Source: JAGPUQ01 sp049325095 (GTDB lineage Bacteria > Pseudomonadota > Gammaproteobacteria > Pseudomonadales > Porticoccaceae). From it: a DNA stretch of 64,000 nt. The notes under the pieces were generated by a model. It did not search any database, was not told the origin of the DNA, and saw only the letters and a program-made list of their open reading frames with translations. Both the position numbers and the translations under genes were made by a program. The stretch is taken from contig JBMOPO010000039.1 in NCBI GenBank assembly GCA_049325095.1, positions 1-64,000 of the forward strand. Reading direction: 5' to 3'. Positions 36,226 to 44,981 of this stretch are shown here, one piece after another. Each line of letters starts with the position of its first letter. Positions within the stretch are counted from its first letter, which is position 1.

Positions 36226-36295
36226 GGGGCCTCCACAAACTGGACTATCGGGAACGGGCCGGGGCTTGGGGCCCCGGCGGAGGTCGGCGACCGGA

Positions 36296-37459
36296 TCAAT
36301 ACGAGCGCGGCAGGCCCATCACATGCTCGCCGATGTAGTTCAGCACCATCTCGCTGTTGAGCGGTGCGGTCTTGAACAGGCGGGCCAGGGGATAGATGTC
36401 GAAAATCCCGTACTCCTTGGTGAAGCCATTGCCGCCGAAACATTGCAGGGAGGCATCCACCGCGTGGATCGACGCCTCGGCGGCGGCGTACTTGGCCATG
36501 TTGGACTCGGCGCCGCAGGGCTCGCCCCGATCGAACAGCCAGGCGGCCTTGCGGGCCATCAGCGAGGCCAGTTCGATCTCGGTCTTGGCCCGGGCCAGCG
36601 GGTGCTGGAGCGCCTGGTAGGCGCCGATGGGGCCCTTGAATACGGTGCGTTCGTTGGCGTATTCGACCGCCCGGCCCATGGCGTAGCGGCCGATGCCGCA
36701 GCCGATGGCGCCGACCAGGATGCGCTCGGGGTTGAGGCACTGAAACAGAATGTCGAAGCCCTTGCCCACCTCGCCGAGCACGTGCTCCGGACCCAGATCG
36801 ACGTCGTCGAAGAATACTTGGTACTGCACCTCGGGCAGCGGCACGCTGACCGGGATCGGGTGCATCTCCACGCCCTCGGCCTTGGTGTCGACGATGAACA
36901 GTGTGAAGCCGTCGGTCTTGCGTTGGACCTCGGTGTGCGGCGTGGTGCGGGTCACCACCAGGGCGTAGTCCGATTCCTTGCCGTCGGTAATGAAGGTCTT
37001 GCGGCCGTTGAGCCGGAAGCGGCCGTTCGGCTGGGACTTGGCGATGGTGGTGGCGCGGATGGTGTTGGTGCCGGCATCGGGCTCGGTGATCGCGAAGCAG
37101 AAGCGGATGTCGCCGCGACAGGCTGCCGGCAGGTACTTCTGCTTTTGCTCCTCGGTACCGTGGGTGCCGATGGGGCCCAGCGACATGGTGGCGCCGATCA
37201 CCAGGCTGAGCAGCGGAATGCCCTGGTTGGACAGGCCTTCCATGAACAGCTCCATCTCCAGCATGCCCAGCCCGGCCCCGCCGTACTGCTCGGGTACCAT
37301 GATGCCGACGAAGCCGTCGGCGGCAATCTGCCGGTACATCGCCTCGGGGAAGGCGCGCCGCTCGGCATGTTCCATCCAGTAGGCGCGGTCATAGGTCTTG
37401 GCCAGACTGGCGCCGTACTCGTAGATCATGGTCTGTTCCTGGCTCAGCTGGAAATCCAT
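36296..37459 (-). CDS. acyl-CoA dehydrogenase, tandem copy B
   Basis: A 387-residue paralogue, collinear with copies A, C and D. It has FCFAITEPDAGTNTIR, LNPERILVGAIGCGIGRYAMG, GPIGAYQALQHPLARAKTE and CFGGNGFTKEYGIFDIYP, and ends MGLPRSY. All flavin and putative catalytic residues of copy A are kept. It differs most between residues 15 and 45 and in the helix after LNPERI, regions that shape the acyl pocket. GGAGA precedes ATG 37459; an upstream in-frame start would add 11 residues unlike the other copies. It is closest to D in the SVPLPEVQYQVFFDDVDLGPE block and closest to A in the AESNMAKYAAAEA block. Confidence 0.92.
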   Translation of the reverse strand: MDFQLSQEQTMIYEYGASLAKTYDRAYWMEHAERRAFPEAMYRQIAADGFVGIMVPEQYGGAGLGMLEMELFMEGLSNQGIPLLSLVIGATMSLGPIGTHGTEEQKQKYLPAACRGDIRFCFAITEPDAGTNTIRATTIAKSQPNGRFRLNGRKTFITDGKESDYALVVTRTTPHTEVQRKTDGFTLFIVDTKAEGVEMHPIPVSVPLPEVQYQVFFDDVDLGPEHVLGEVGKGFDILFQCLNPERILVGAIGCGIGRYAMGRAVEYANERTVFKGPIGAYQALQHPLARAKTEIELASLMARKAAWLFDRGEPCGAESNMAKYAAAEASIHAVDASLQCFGGNGFTKEYGIFDIYPLARLFKTAPLNSEMVLNYIGEHVMGLPRSY

Positions 37460-37643
37460 CAAACATCTCCGGTTGGTGACCGCGCCCGCCATGGGCCCGG
37501 TCCTGGTGTCACTGGTTGATCGACGGCGGCGGGTGCAGTGCCCTGGATCCGCTGCACGGCCGGCGCGAACGGTTCGGGTCCGGGATCGCCTCCGGCCACC
37601 GGCATCGACCCGCGCGAACCGCCTGCGAGGCTCCCCGGGTGCG

Positions 37644-38807
37644 TCAATACGAGCGCGGCAGACCCATCACGTGTTCCGCGATGTAATTGTGGATCATCTC
37701 GTTGTTGAACGGGATGGTCCGCATCAGGCGCGCCACGGGAAACAGGTCGAAAATACCGTATTCCCTGGTGAAGCCATTGCCGCCGAAACATTGCAGGGAA
37801 GCGTCCACGGCATGGATACAGGCTTCCGAACCGGCCAGCTTGGCCATGTTGGCCTCCGGGCCGCAGGGCTCGCCGCGATCGAACAGCCAGGCGGCCTTGT
37901 AGGTCATCAGTGCCGCCAGTTCGATCTCGGTCCTGGCGCGCGCCAGCGGGTGCTGCAACGCCTGATAGGCGCCGATGGGCCCGTTGAACACCACCCGCTC
38001 ATTGGCGTACTCCACCGCGCGGCCCAGCACATGGCGGCCCAGACCGGCGCAGATGGCGCCGACCAGGATGCGCTCGGGATTGAGGGTGTGGAACAGGATG
38101 TCGAACCCACGATCGACCTCGCCCAGCACCTGGTCGGCACGCAATTCGACGTTGTCGAAGAAGATCTGGTACTGGGTCTCGGGAATCTTGACGCTGACCG
38201 GAATCGGCCGCATCTCGATGCCCGGCGCCCGGGTGTCGACGACAAAGAGGGTGAAGCCGTCGGTCTTGCGCTTCACCTCGGCGAACGGCGTGGTGCGGGT
38301 CACCAGCACCATGTAGTCCGACTCCAGGGCATCGGTGATGAACACCTTGCTGCCGTTGAGCCGGAAGCTGCCGTCGGGCTGGGGCCTGGCGATGGTCGAG
38401 ATGCGCATCGAGTTGGTGCCCGCGTCGGGCTCGGTGATGGCGAAACAGAAGCGCGTCTCGCCGGCGCAGGCCGGCGGCAGATAGCGCTTTTTCTGCGCCT
38501 CGGTGCCGAAGCTCGCGATCAGGCTCAGGCCCATGGTGGCGCCCACCACCAGGCTCAACAGCGGCATGCCCTGTTCGGCCAGGCTCTCGTTGAACAGCGC
38601 CATCTCGGTCATGCCCAGACCGGCCCCGCCGTAGGCCTCGGGCACCATCACCCCGACGAAGCCATCCGCGGCCACCTTCTTGTACATTTCCTCGGGAAAG
38701 CGGGCATGTTCGGCGCAGTCGACCCAATAGTCGCGGCCGAAATCCGCTGCCAGATGGCGGCCGTACTCGAAGATCATCTTCTGTTCGTCGGAGAGCGTGA
38801 AGTCCAT
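37644..38807 (-). CDS. acyl-CoA dehydrogenase, tandem copy C
   Basis: A 387-residue paralogue and the most divergent of the four. It has SLIASFGTEAQKKRYLPPAC where the others have a PIG/PLA-HGTEEQ type stretch, FFDNVELRADQ instead of FFDDVxLGPE, and RTIPFNNEM instead of TAPxNxEM. The FAD region FCFAITEPDAGTNSMR, LNPERI and CFGGNGFTREYGIFDLFP remain, so activity is likely but on a different acyl chain. GGGAGG precedes the ATG. A 184-bp gap separates it from copy B, the longest in the array, and could hold a secondary promoter; copy D lies 33 bp upstream. Confidence 0.92.
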   Translation of the reverse strand: MDFTLSDEQKMIFEYGRHLAADFGRDYWVDCAEHARFPEEMYKKVAADGFVGVMVPEAYGGAGLGMTEMALFNESLAEQGMPLLSLVVGATMGLSLIASFGTEAQKKRYLPPACAGETRFCFAITEPDAGTNSMRISTIARPQPDGSFRLNGSKVFITDALESDYMVLVTRTTPFAEVKRKTDGFTLFVVDTRAPGIEMRPIPVSVKIPETQYQIFFDNVELRADQVLGEVDRGFDILFHTLNPERILVGAICAGLGRHVLGRAVEYANERVVFNGPIGAYQALQHPLARARTEIELAALMTYKAAWLFDRGEPCGPEANMAKLAGSEACIHAVDASLQCFGGNGFTREYGIFDLFPVARLMRTIPFNNEMIHNYIAEHVMGLPRSY

Positions 38808-38840
38808 GATGCGATTGCCTCCCGCCGGGTGGCGTCGTGG

Positions 38841-40004
38841 TCAGTAGGAACGCGGCAGGCCGAGCACCTGCTCGGCGATATAGTTGAGAATCATCTCATT
38901 GTTGATCGGCGCGGTCTTGGTCAGGCGCACCAGGGGGTAGAGGTCGAAAATGCCGTATTCGCGGGTGAAGCCGTTGCCCCCGAAGCACTGCAGGGCCGCA
39001 TCCACCGCCTGCACCCCGGCCTCGGAGGCGGCCAGCTTGGCCATGTTGGCCTCGGCTCCGCAGGGCTGGCCGCGATCGAACAGCCAGGCGGCCTTGCGCG
39101 CCATCAACGCGGCCAGCTCGATCTGGGTGCGCGCCCGCGCCAGCGGGTGCTGGAGCGCCTGATAGGCGCCGATGGGCCCATGGAATACCCGCCGCTCGTT
39201 GGCGTAGGCCACGGCCTTCTCCAGCGCGTAGCGACCGATGCCGGTACAGACCGCACCGCCCAGGATGCGCTCGGGATTGAGTGATTCGAACAGGATCCCA
39301 AACCCGCGCCCGACCTCGCCGAGCACGTCTTCCGGCCCCAGATCGACGTCGTCGAAGAACACCTGATACTGCACTTCGGGCAGCGGCACGCTGACCGGGA
39401 TGGGGTGCAGCTCGATGCCCGGGGCCCTGAGGTCGACCAGAAACAGCGTGAAACCGTCGGTCTTGCGCTGGACCTCGGCGTGCGGCGTGGTGCGCGCCAC
39501 CACCAGCGCGAAATCCGATTCTCCCGCATCGGTGATGAAGGTCTTGCGGCCGGAGAGCCGGAACCGGCCGTCGGCCCGGGGTCTGGCGATGGTGCCGATG
39601 CGGATGGTATTGGTGCCGGCGTCGGGTTCGGTGATGGCGAAGCAGAAGCGCAGCTCGCCCTTGCAGGCGGCCGGCAGGAACCGCCGGCACTGTGCCTCGG
39701 TGCCGTGCACCGCCAGCGGCCCCATGGTCATGGTCGCACCGATCACCAGGCTGAGCAGCGGGATGCCCTGGTTGGCCAGACCCTCCTGGAACAGGAGCAT
39801 CTCCAGCAGGCCCAGCCCGGAACCGCCGTAGGCCTCGGGCACCATGATGCCGAGAAAACCGTCGGCGGCGATCCGCTGGTACATCTCTTCCGGAAACCGG
39901 TGCGCCCGCGCATTTTCCATCCAGTAGGCGCGGTCATAGGTTCTGGCGAGCTCCCCGCCATAGGCGAGGATCATGCTCTGCGCTGCAGAGAGCTGGAAAT
40001 CCAT
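38841..40004 (-). CDS. acyl-CoA dehydrogenase, tandem copy D (promoter-proximal)
   Basis: A 387-residue paralogue and first of the array. It has FCFAITEPDAGTNTIR, FESLNPERILGGAVCTGIGRYALE, GPIGAYQALQHPLARARTQ and CFGGNGFTREYGIFDLYP, and ends LGLPRSY. Its LNPERI-proximal helix resembles copy A while its middle resembles copy B, which hints at recombination between copies. ATG 40004 is chosen to match the common MDFxLS start; only a weak AGGT ribosome site precedes it. It is divergent from the SDR array across a 310-bp region, so a shared regulator is plausible. Confidence 0.92.
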   Translation of the reverse strand: MDFQLSAAQSMILAYGGELARTYDRAYWMENARAHRFPEEMYQRIAADGFLGIMVPEAYGGSGLGLLEMLLFQEGLANQGIPLLSLVIGATMTMGPLAVHGTEAQCRRFLPAACKGELRFCFAITEPDAGTNTIRIGTIARPRADGRFRLSGRKTFITDAGESDFALVVARTTPHAEVQRKTDGFTLFLVDLRAPGIELHPIPVSVPLPEVQYQVFFDDVDLGPEDVLGEVGRGFGILFESLNPERILGGAVCTGIGRYALEKAVAYANERRVFHGPIGAYQALQHPLARARTQIELAALMARKAAWLFDRGQPCGAEANMAKLAASEAGVQAVDAALQCFGGNGFTREYGIFDLYPLVRLTKTAPINNEMILNYIAEQVLGLPRSY

Positions 40005-40314
40005 GGCGGAATACCTGGTGAACCGGCGTTGCTGTATCGGGCTCGGCGGGCAGACGTGCCGCGGGCCGCCGCAAGCCACCTTAGGAGTCCGATCGGCACC
40101 GAACAATGACTATGACTGACTCTGGGGTCACTGGGACGGCGGCCGGTGGTCGGCGGACAAGACAGGTTACCAGAGGGTAGATTTTTGTCCGGGATTTCAC
40201 CAGAATGGGCGCGCTTGGGGGTGCGTGCCGAGCCTGCCCCCGCACCAGACCGGCTCCGAAAACCCGACACCTTTCATTCATTTCGTCTCAGATGACCTGC
40301 GAGGAGGTAACAGC
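40005..40314. promoter_or_regulatory. divergent control region between ACAD and SDR arrays
   Basis: This 310-bp region has no gene. It holds an inverted TGAC-N6-GTCA at 40117-40130 inside a run of TGAC repeats (ATGACTATGACTGACTC), a candidate operator. A less GC-rich stretch, AGGGTAGATTTTTGTCCGGG, lies near 40175-40194, where an SDR promoter might sit. The right end has GAGGAGG before the SDR start. No convincing -35/-10 pair was found, and no regulator gene is adjacent. Confidence 0.45.
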
Positions 40315-41082
40315 GTGGATATCTTCGATCTGACCGGCAAGGTGGCCATCATCACTGGCGGCAATGGCGGACTCGGCCTGGGGATCGCCCGCGGTCTCGC
40401 CAAGGCCGGCGCCAAGGTGGCCATCTCCGGGCGCAGCCAGGAAAAGCTCGACAGCGCATCGGCCCAGCTCCGCGAGGAGGGCTTCGAGGCGCTGCCGATC
40501 CGCGCCGATGTGTCCGTGGAAGAGGATGTCAATCGCATGGTGCGGGAAACCGCCGATCGCTTCGGGCGGGTCGACATCCTGGTCAACAACGCCGCGATCA
40601 GCTGGGGCGTGAAGGTCGAGGAGATGTCCCTGGAACTGTGGAACCAGTTCATCGCCGTGGACCTGACCTCCTGCTTCCTGTGCTGCAAGGCCGTCTACCC
40701 GGAAATGAAGAAGGTCGGCGGCGGCAAGATCATCAACATCAGTTCCATCATCACCAAGCTCGGCTTCGGCCGCCTGGTGCACTACGCGGCGGCCAAGGGC
40801 GGCATGGACCACATGACCCAGAGCCTGGCGCGCGCCTGGGGGCCGGACAACATCCAGGTCAACGTGGTGCTGCCGGGGCTGGTGGACTCCGAGATGATGC
40901 CCTGCTCCGGGCCCAACCACCGCGGGCGCATCATCGATTACGCGATCGAAAAGTCGGCCTGCAAGCGCCACGGGGTGCCGGCGGACTTCGAGGGCCTGTC
41001 CATCCTGCTCGCCAGCAAGGCCTCCGACTTCATCACCGGGGCGGTGATCGTGGCCGACGGCGGGCTCAGCCTGGCCATCTGA
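40315..41082 (+). CDS. SDR family oxidoreductase, tandem copy 1
   Basis: A 255-residue classical short-chain dehydrogenase. The cofactor motif TGGNGGLGLGIA is near residue 12, NNAAISWGV near 88, Ser in NISSIIT near 140, and catalytic Tyr/Lys in HYAAAKGG near 154. The start is GTG 40315, preceded by GGAGG at ideal spacing; no ATG gives the conserved beginning. It opens a three-gene run with gaps of 28 and 13 bp, each about 255 residues, facing four acyl-CoA dehydrogenases. A role oxidising a hydroxyl group of a CoA-linked or free alcohol intermediate is inferred. Asp or Arg cues for NAD versus NADP are mixed (SGRSQEK suggests NADP). Confidence 0.92.
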   Translation: MDIFDLTGKVAIITGGNGGLGLGIARGLAKAGAKVAISGRSQEKLDSASAQLREEGFEALPIRADVSVEEDVNRMVRETADRFGRVDILVNNAAISWGVKVEEMSLELWNQFIAVDLTSCFLCCKAVYPEMKKVGGGKIINISSIITKLGFGRLVHYAAAKGGMDHMTQSLARAWGPDNIQVNVVLPGLVDSEMMPCSGPNHRGRIIDYAIEKSACKRHGVPADFEGLSILLASKASDFITGAVIVADGGLSLAI

Positions 41083-41110
41083 TCGCAGTCTTACAAAAAG
41101 GATCGCAATC

Positions 41111-41881
41111 ATGCTTGATCTATTTGATCTCACAGGAAAAGTTGCTGTCATCACCGGCGGCAACGGCGGTCTTGGCCTGGGTATCGCCAAGGGCCTCGCC
41201 AAGGCCGGAGCGGCGGTCGCCATCGTCGGCCGCAATGCCGAGAAGCTGAAGACCGCCACCGCCGAACTGGAAGCCATGGGCGCCCGGGTGCTGCCGGTTC
41301 GGGCGGATGTCTCGGTGGAGGATGACGTTGAGCGCATGGTGCGGGAAACCGTGGCCGGCCTGGGCCGCATCGACATCCTGTTCAACAATGCGGCCATCAG
41401 CTGGGGCGTGCGCCCGGAAGAGATGTCGCTGGAGCTTTGGAATCAATTCCTCGCAGTGGACCTCACCTCGGTGTTCCTGTGCTCCAAGGCCTGCTATCCG
41501 GAGATGAAGAAAGCCGGCGGCGGCAAGATCATCAATGTCGGCTCGGCGATCACCAAGAAGGGCTTCGGCAAGCTGGTCCACTACGCCGCCGCCAAGGGCG
41601 GCATGGATCACATGACCCAGAGCCTGGCGCGCGCCTGGGGGCCGGACAACATCCAGGTGAACGCCCTGCTGCCGGGTCTGGTGCATACCGAGATGATGCC
41701 CTGCGAAGGCCCCGACAGCCGCGGCCCGATCATCGACTACATCGTCAAGAAGTCCTCGGTGGGCCGCTACGGCATGCCGGCCGACTTCGAGGGCATCTCG
41801 ATCCTGCTCTCCAGCCCGGCCTCGGACTTCATCACCGGCGCCATCATCGTCGCCGATGGTGGCCTGAGCCTCGCCATTTGA
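41111..41881 (+). CDS. SDR family oxidoreductase, tandem copy 2
   Basis: A 256-residue paralogue of copies 1 and 3. Signatures are TGGNGGLGLGIA, NNAAISWGVRPEEMSLELWN, NVGSAITKKGF and HYAAAKGG. The Ser-Tyr-Lys triad is complete (Ser in VGSAIT). VGRNAEK after beta-2 suggests NADP use. It differs from copies 1 and 3 by VGSAITKKGF against ISSIITxxG, next to the active site, and by the loop after GLVHTEMMPCEGP, both of which line the substrate pocket. AAGGA precedes the ATG. Confidence 0.92.
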   Translation: MLDLFDLTGKVAVITGGNGGLGLGIAKGLAKAGAAVAIVGRNAEKLKTATAELEAMGARVLPVRADVSVEDDVERMVRETVAGLGRIDILFNNAAISWGVRPEEMSLELWNQFLAVDLTSVFLCSKACYPEMKKAGGGKIINVGSAITKKGFGKLVHYAAAKGGMDHMTQSLARAWGPDNIQVNALLPGLVHTEMMPCEGPDSRGPIIDYIVKKSSVGRYGMPADFEGISILLSSPASDFITGAIIVADGGLSLAI

Positions 41882-41894
41882 ACCGGAGCACGCC

Positions 41895-42668
41895 ATGAAA
41901 CTGGACCTGTTCGACCTCAGCGGCAAGGTGGCCGTCATCACCGGCGGCAACGGGGGCCTGGGCCTGGGTATCGCCAAGGGCCTGGGCAAGGCCGGCGCCA
42001 AGGTGGTGGTGGTCGGCCGCCGCCAGGACAAACTCGACCGCGCGGCGGCCGAACTCAAGGCCATGGATATCGACGCCCTGGCGGTGCAGGCCGATGTCTC
42101 CAGCGAAGCGGACGTCAACCGCATGGTCCAGGCCGCAGTGGCCGGCTTCGGGCGTATCGACATCCTGGTCAACAACGCCGCGATCAGCTACGGCGTGCGG
42201 CCCGAAGAGATGACGCTGGAGGTCTGGAACAAATTCATCGCCATCAACCTGACCTCCTGCTTTCTGTGCTGCAAGGCGGTCTATCCGGAAATGAAGAAGG
42301 CCGGTGGCGGCAAGATCATCAACATCAGCTCCATCATCACCCAGATCGGACATCCCAAGCTGGTCCACTATTCCGCCGCCAAGGGCGGCATGGACCACAT
42401 GACCCAGAGCCTGGCCCGCGCCTGGGGACCGGACAACATCCAGGTCAACGTGGTACTGCCCGGCCTGGTGGACACCGAGATGATGCCCTGCACCGGACCC
42501 AATGCCAATCTGCGCGCGGTGAAGTACTGCACGGAAAAGTCCGCGGTCAAGCGCTTCGGTGTGCCCGAGGATTTTTGGGGGATCTCGGTACTGCTGGCCA
42601 GCCCAGCCTCGGACTTCATCACCGGCGCCATCATCGTCGCCGACGGCGGCCTCAGCCTGGCACTCTGA
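41895..42668 (+). CDS. SDR family oxidoreductase, tandem copy 3
   Basis: A 257-residue paralogue, the last of the SDR run, 13 bp after copy 2 with GGAG before the ATG. Triad residues are present (NISSIIT, HYSAAKGG), as are TGGNGGLGLGIA and NNAAISYGVRPEEM. VGRRQDK suggests NADP. The substrate loop after PGLVDTEMMPC (TGPNANLRAVKYC) is the most different of the three. A 66-bp segment around the catalytic helix is almost identical in DNA to copies 1 and 2. A clear terminator follows 45 bp after the stop. Confidence 0.92.
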   Translation: MKLDLFDLSGKVAVITGGNGGLGLGIAKGLGKAGAKVVVVGRRQDKLDRAAAELKAMDIDALAVQADVSSEADVNRMVQAAVAGFGRIDILVNNAAISYGVRPEEMTLEVWNKFIAINLTSCFLCCKAVYPEMKKAGGGKIINISSIITQIGHPKLVHYSAAKGGMDHMTQSLARAWGPDNIQVNVVLPGLVDTEMMPCTGPNANLRAVKYCTEKSAVKRFGVPEDFWGISVLLASPASDFITGAIIVADGGLSLAL

Positions 42669-42712
42669 ACGGCCGGCGCCGCATCCCGCCCAGCGCGGCA
42701 GCCATCCCAAAG

Positions 42713-42749
42713 AAAAGCGCCCGCATCCTCGGATGCGGGCGCTTTTTTT
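42713..42749. terminator. bidirectional rho-independent terminator (SDR array / pnp)
   Basis: The 12-bp perfect stem GCGCCCGCATCC/GGATGCGGGCGC (42717-42742), with a TC loop, is flanked by AAAA on the left and TTTTTTT on the right. It can therefore end both the SDR transcript and the convergent pnp transcript. Confidence 0.93.
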
Positions 42750-42768
42750 GCGCTGCGGGCCCGACCGG

Positions 42769-44934
42769 TCAATCGGCCGTCAGGGGTGCATCGGCCACCG
42801 GAACGGGCTCGGCCCTGGGGCCGTGGGACTTGCGTTCCAGGCGCTCGCCCGGCTCCAGTGCGTCCTTGATGGAGAGCTTGATCCGGCCGCGGGCGTCCAC
42901 GTCCAGCACCCGGACCTTGACCTTCTGCCCTTCCGACAGATAGTCCGTCACCTTCTCCACGCGCTCGTCGGCAATCTGGGAGATGTGCACCAGGCCGTCG
43001 GTACCCGGCATGATGGTGACAAAGGCGCCGAAATCGACGATGCGGGCCACCGTGCCCTCGTAGACTTTGCCCACCTCGGCTTCGGCGGTGATCTCCTGGA
43101 TGCGGAATACCGCCAGTTCCAGACCCTCGGCATTGTCGCAGTAGATCCGCACCGAGCCATCGTCCTCGATATCGATGGTGGCACCGGTCTCCTCGGTCAG
43201 TGCCCGGATGGTGGAACCGCCCTTGCCGATGACGTCGCGAATCTTGTCCGGATCGATCTTCAGGGTGCGGTAACGCGGCGCGTTCTTGGCGACTTCCGCG
43301 CGGCTGGCGGCGATCACCTTGTTCATCTCGCCGAGAATGTGGAGACGGGCGGCCAGAGCCTGGTTCAGGGCCACTTCCATGATCTCCTCGGTGATGCCCT
43401 GGATCTTGATGTCCATCTGCAGCGCGGTGACGCCGCTGGCGGTACCCGCGACCTTGAAATCCATGTCACCCAGGTGGTCTTCGTCGCCGAGGATGTCGGT
43501 CAGCACCGCGAAGCCTTCGCCTTCCTTGACCAGACCCATGGCGATACCCGCGACCGGCGCCTTGAGCGGTACCCCGGCGTCCATCAGCGCAAGGCTGGAG
43601 CCGCACACCGAGGCCATTGAGCTGGAGCCATTGGATTCCGTGATCTCCGACACCACGCGGATCGTGTAGGGGAACTCGTCCTCGCCGGGCAAAACCGCGG
43701 CGATGCCGCGCCGCGCCAGGCGCCCGTGGCCGATCTCGCGCCGGCTGGTGGCCCCCACGCGCCCGCACTCCCCCACCGAAAAGGGCGGGAAGTTGTAGTG
43801 CAGCATGAAGCGATCGCGGCGGGTGCCCTCCAGGGCATCGACGATCTGCGCATCGCGCAGCGAACCCAGGGTCGCCACCACGATGGCCTGGGTCTCGCCG
43901 CGGGTGAACAGTGCCGATCCGTGCACATTGGCCAGGGCGCCGACTTCGATCGCCAGCGGCCGCACCGTATGGTTGTCGCGCCCATCGATGCGGGGCTGCC
44001 CGTCGATGATCCGACCCCGGACCACCTTTTTTTCCAGCTTCTTGAACAGGTCTGCAACCCGGTCGGCGGTGATTCCGGCCGCCTCGTCCGCAAACCGCCG
44101 AATACAGTCATCGCGCAGCTCGGCGAGCCGCGCCTGGCGGGCCTGCTTTACGGTGATCTGATAGGCCTCGGCCACCTGCTCGCCGACCTGCTCCCGCAGG
44201 GCCGCCAGCAGTGCGCTCTCATCTTCGCGGGCAGGCAGTTCCCAGCGTGGCTTGCCGGCATCGCGCACCAACTCATCGATGACCTGGATTACCGCCTGCA
44301 TTTCCTGGTGCCCGTAAAGTACTCCGCCCAGCATCAGATCCTCGGGCAGCTCCCGCGCTTCCGACTCCACCATCAGCACGGCGTCTCTGGTGCCGGCCAC
44401 TACCATGTCCAGCAGCGAGCTCTCCATATCCCGGTAACCTGGATTGAGCATGTACCCCCGCTCCGGGTGATAACCCACCCGGGCGGCGCCGATGGGACCG
44501 TCGAAGGGGATGCCGGAAATCGCCAGAGCTGCCGAACAGCCGATCAGCGCCGGAATGTCGGGATCGATGTCCCGATCCGCCGACATCACCGTGGCAATCA
44601 CCTGCACCTCGTTGCGAAAGCCCTCCGGAAACAGGGGCCGCAACGGTCGGTCGATCAACCGGCTGGTGAGGGTTTCCTTTTCGCTGGGCCGGCCTTCCCG
44701 GCGAAAAAAACCGCCGGGAATGCGCCCCGAAGCATAGGTCTTTTCCTGATAGTTCACGGTGAGCGGGAAAAAATCCTGCCCCTCGCGCACCTCCCGCGCA
44801 CCCACCACGGTACACAGGACCACGGTGTTGTCCATGCTGCACAGCACGGCTCCAGTGGCCTGCCGGGCGATGCGGCCGGTTTCCAGGGAGACCTCATGCT
44901 GACCATATCTGAATGTCTTCTTTACCAAATTCAC
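42769..44934 (-). CDS. pnp: polyribonucleotide nucleotidyltransferase (PNPase)
   Basis: A 721-residue phosphorolytic 3'-5' exoribonuclease and degradosome component. Two RNase PH domains (residues 1-230 and about 310-540) flank a helical linker. The catalytic region FKVAGTASGVTALQMDIKIQG holds the conserved Asp residues. A KH domain with DVIGKGGSTIRAL (near 565) and an S1 domain with KVYEGTVARIVDFGAFVTIMPG follow. The start is GTG 44934, preceded by AAGGTGA. It lies 47 bp after rpsO, with a small GCGGC/GCCGC hairpin at 44956-44970 between them. That is the standard rpsO-pnp arrangement, where RNase III processing often controls pnp. Confidence 0.98.
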   Translation of the reverse strand: MNLVKKTFRYGQHEVSLETGRIARQATGAVLCSMDNTVVLCTVVGAREVREGQDFFPLTVNYQEKTYASGRIPGGFFRREGRPSEKETLTSRLIDRPLRPLFPEGFRNEVQVIATVMSADRDIDPDIPALIGCSAALAISGIPFDGPIGAARVGYHPERGYMLNPGYRDMESSLLDMVVAGTRDAVLMVESEARELPEDLMLGGVLYGHQEMQAVIQVIDELVRDAGKPRWELPAREDESALLAALREQVGEQVAEAYQITVKQARQARLAELRDDCIRRFADEAAGITADRVADLFKKLEKKVVRGRIIDGQPRIDGRDNHTVRPLAIEVGALANVHGSALFTRGETQAIVVATLGSLRDAQIVDALEGTRRDRFMLHYNFPPFSVGECGRVGATSRREIGHGRLARRGIAAVLPGEDEFPYTIRVVSEITESNGSSSMASVCGSSLALMDAGVPLKAPVAGIAMGLVKEGEGFAVLTDILGDEDHLGDMDFKVAGTASGVTALQMDIKIQGITEEIMEVALNQALAARLHILGEMNKVIAASRAEVAKNAPRYRTLKIDPDKIRDVIGKGGSTIRALTEETGATIDIEDDGSVRIYCDNAEGLELAVFRIQEITAEAEVGKVYEGTVARIVDFGAFVTIMPGTDGLVHISQIADERVEKVTDYLSEGQKVKVRVLDVDARGRIKLSIKDALEPGERLERKSHGPRAEPVPVADAPLTAD

Positions 44935-44981
44935 TCGTTCACCTTTTTGGTTGTGGCGGCGTCAGGCCGCGGTCAAGTGCG

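Noticed and set aside
40005..40314. Small regulator or peptide gene in the divergent ACAD/SDR gap
   Set aside because: No open frame with a ribosome site and plausible composition was found; only the upstream extension of the first SDR frame runs there.
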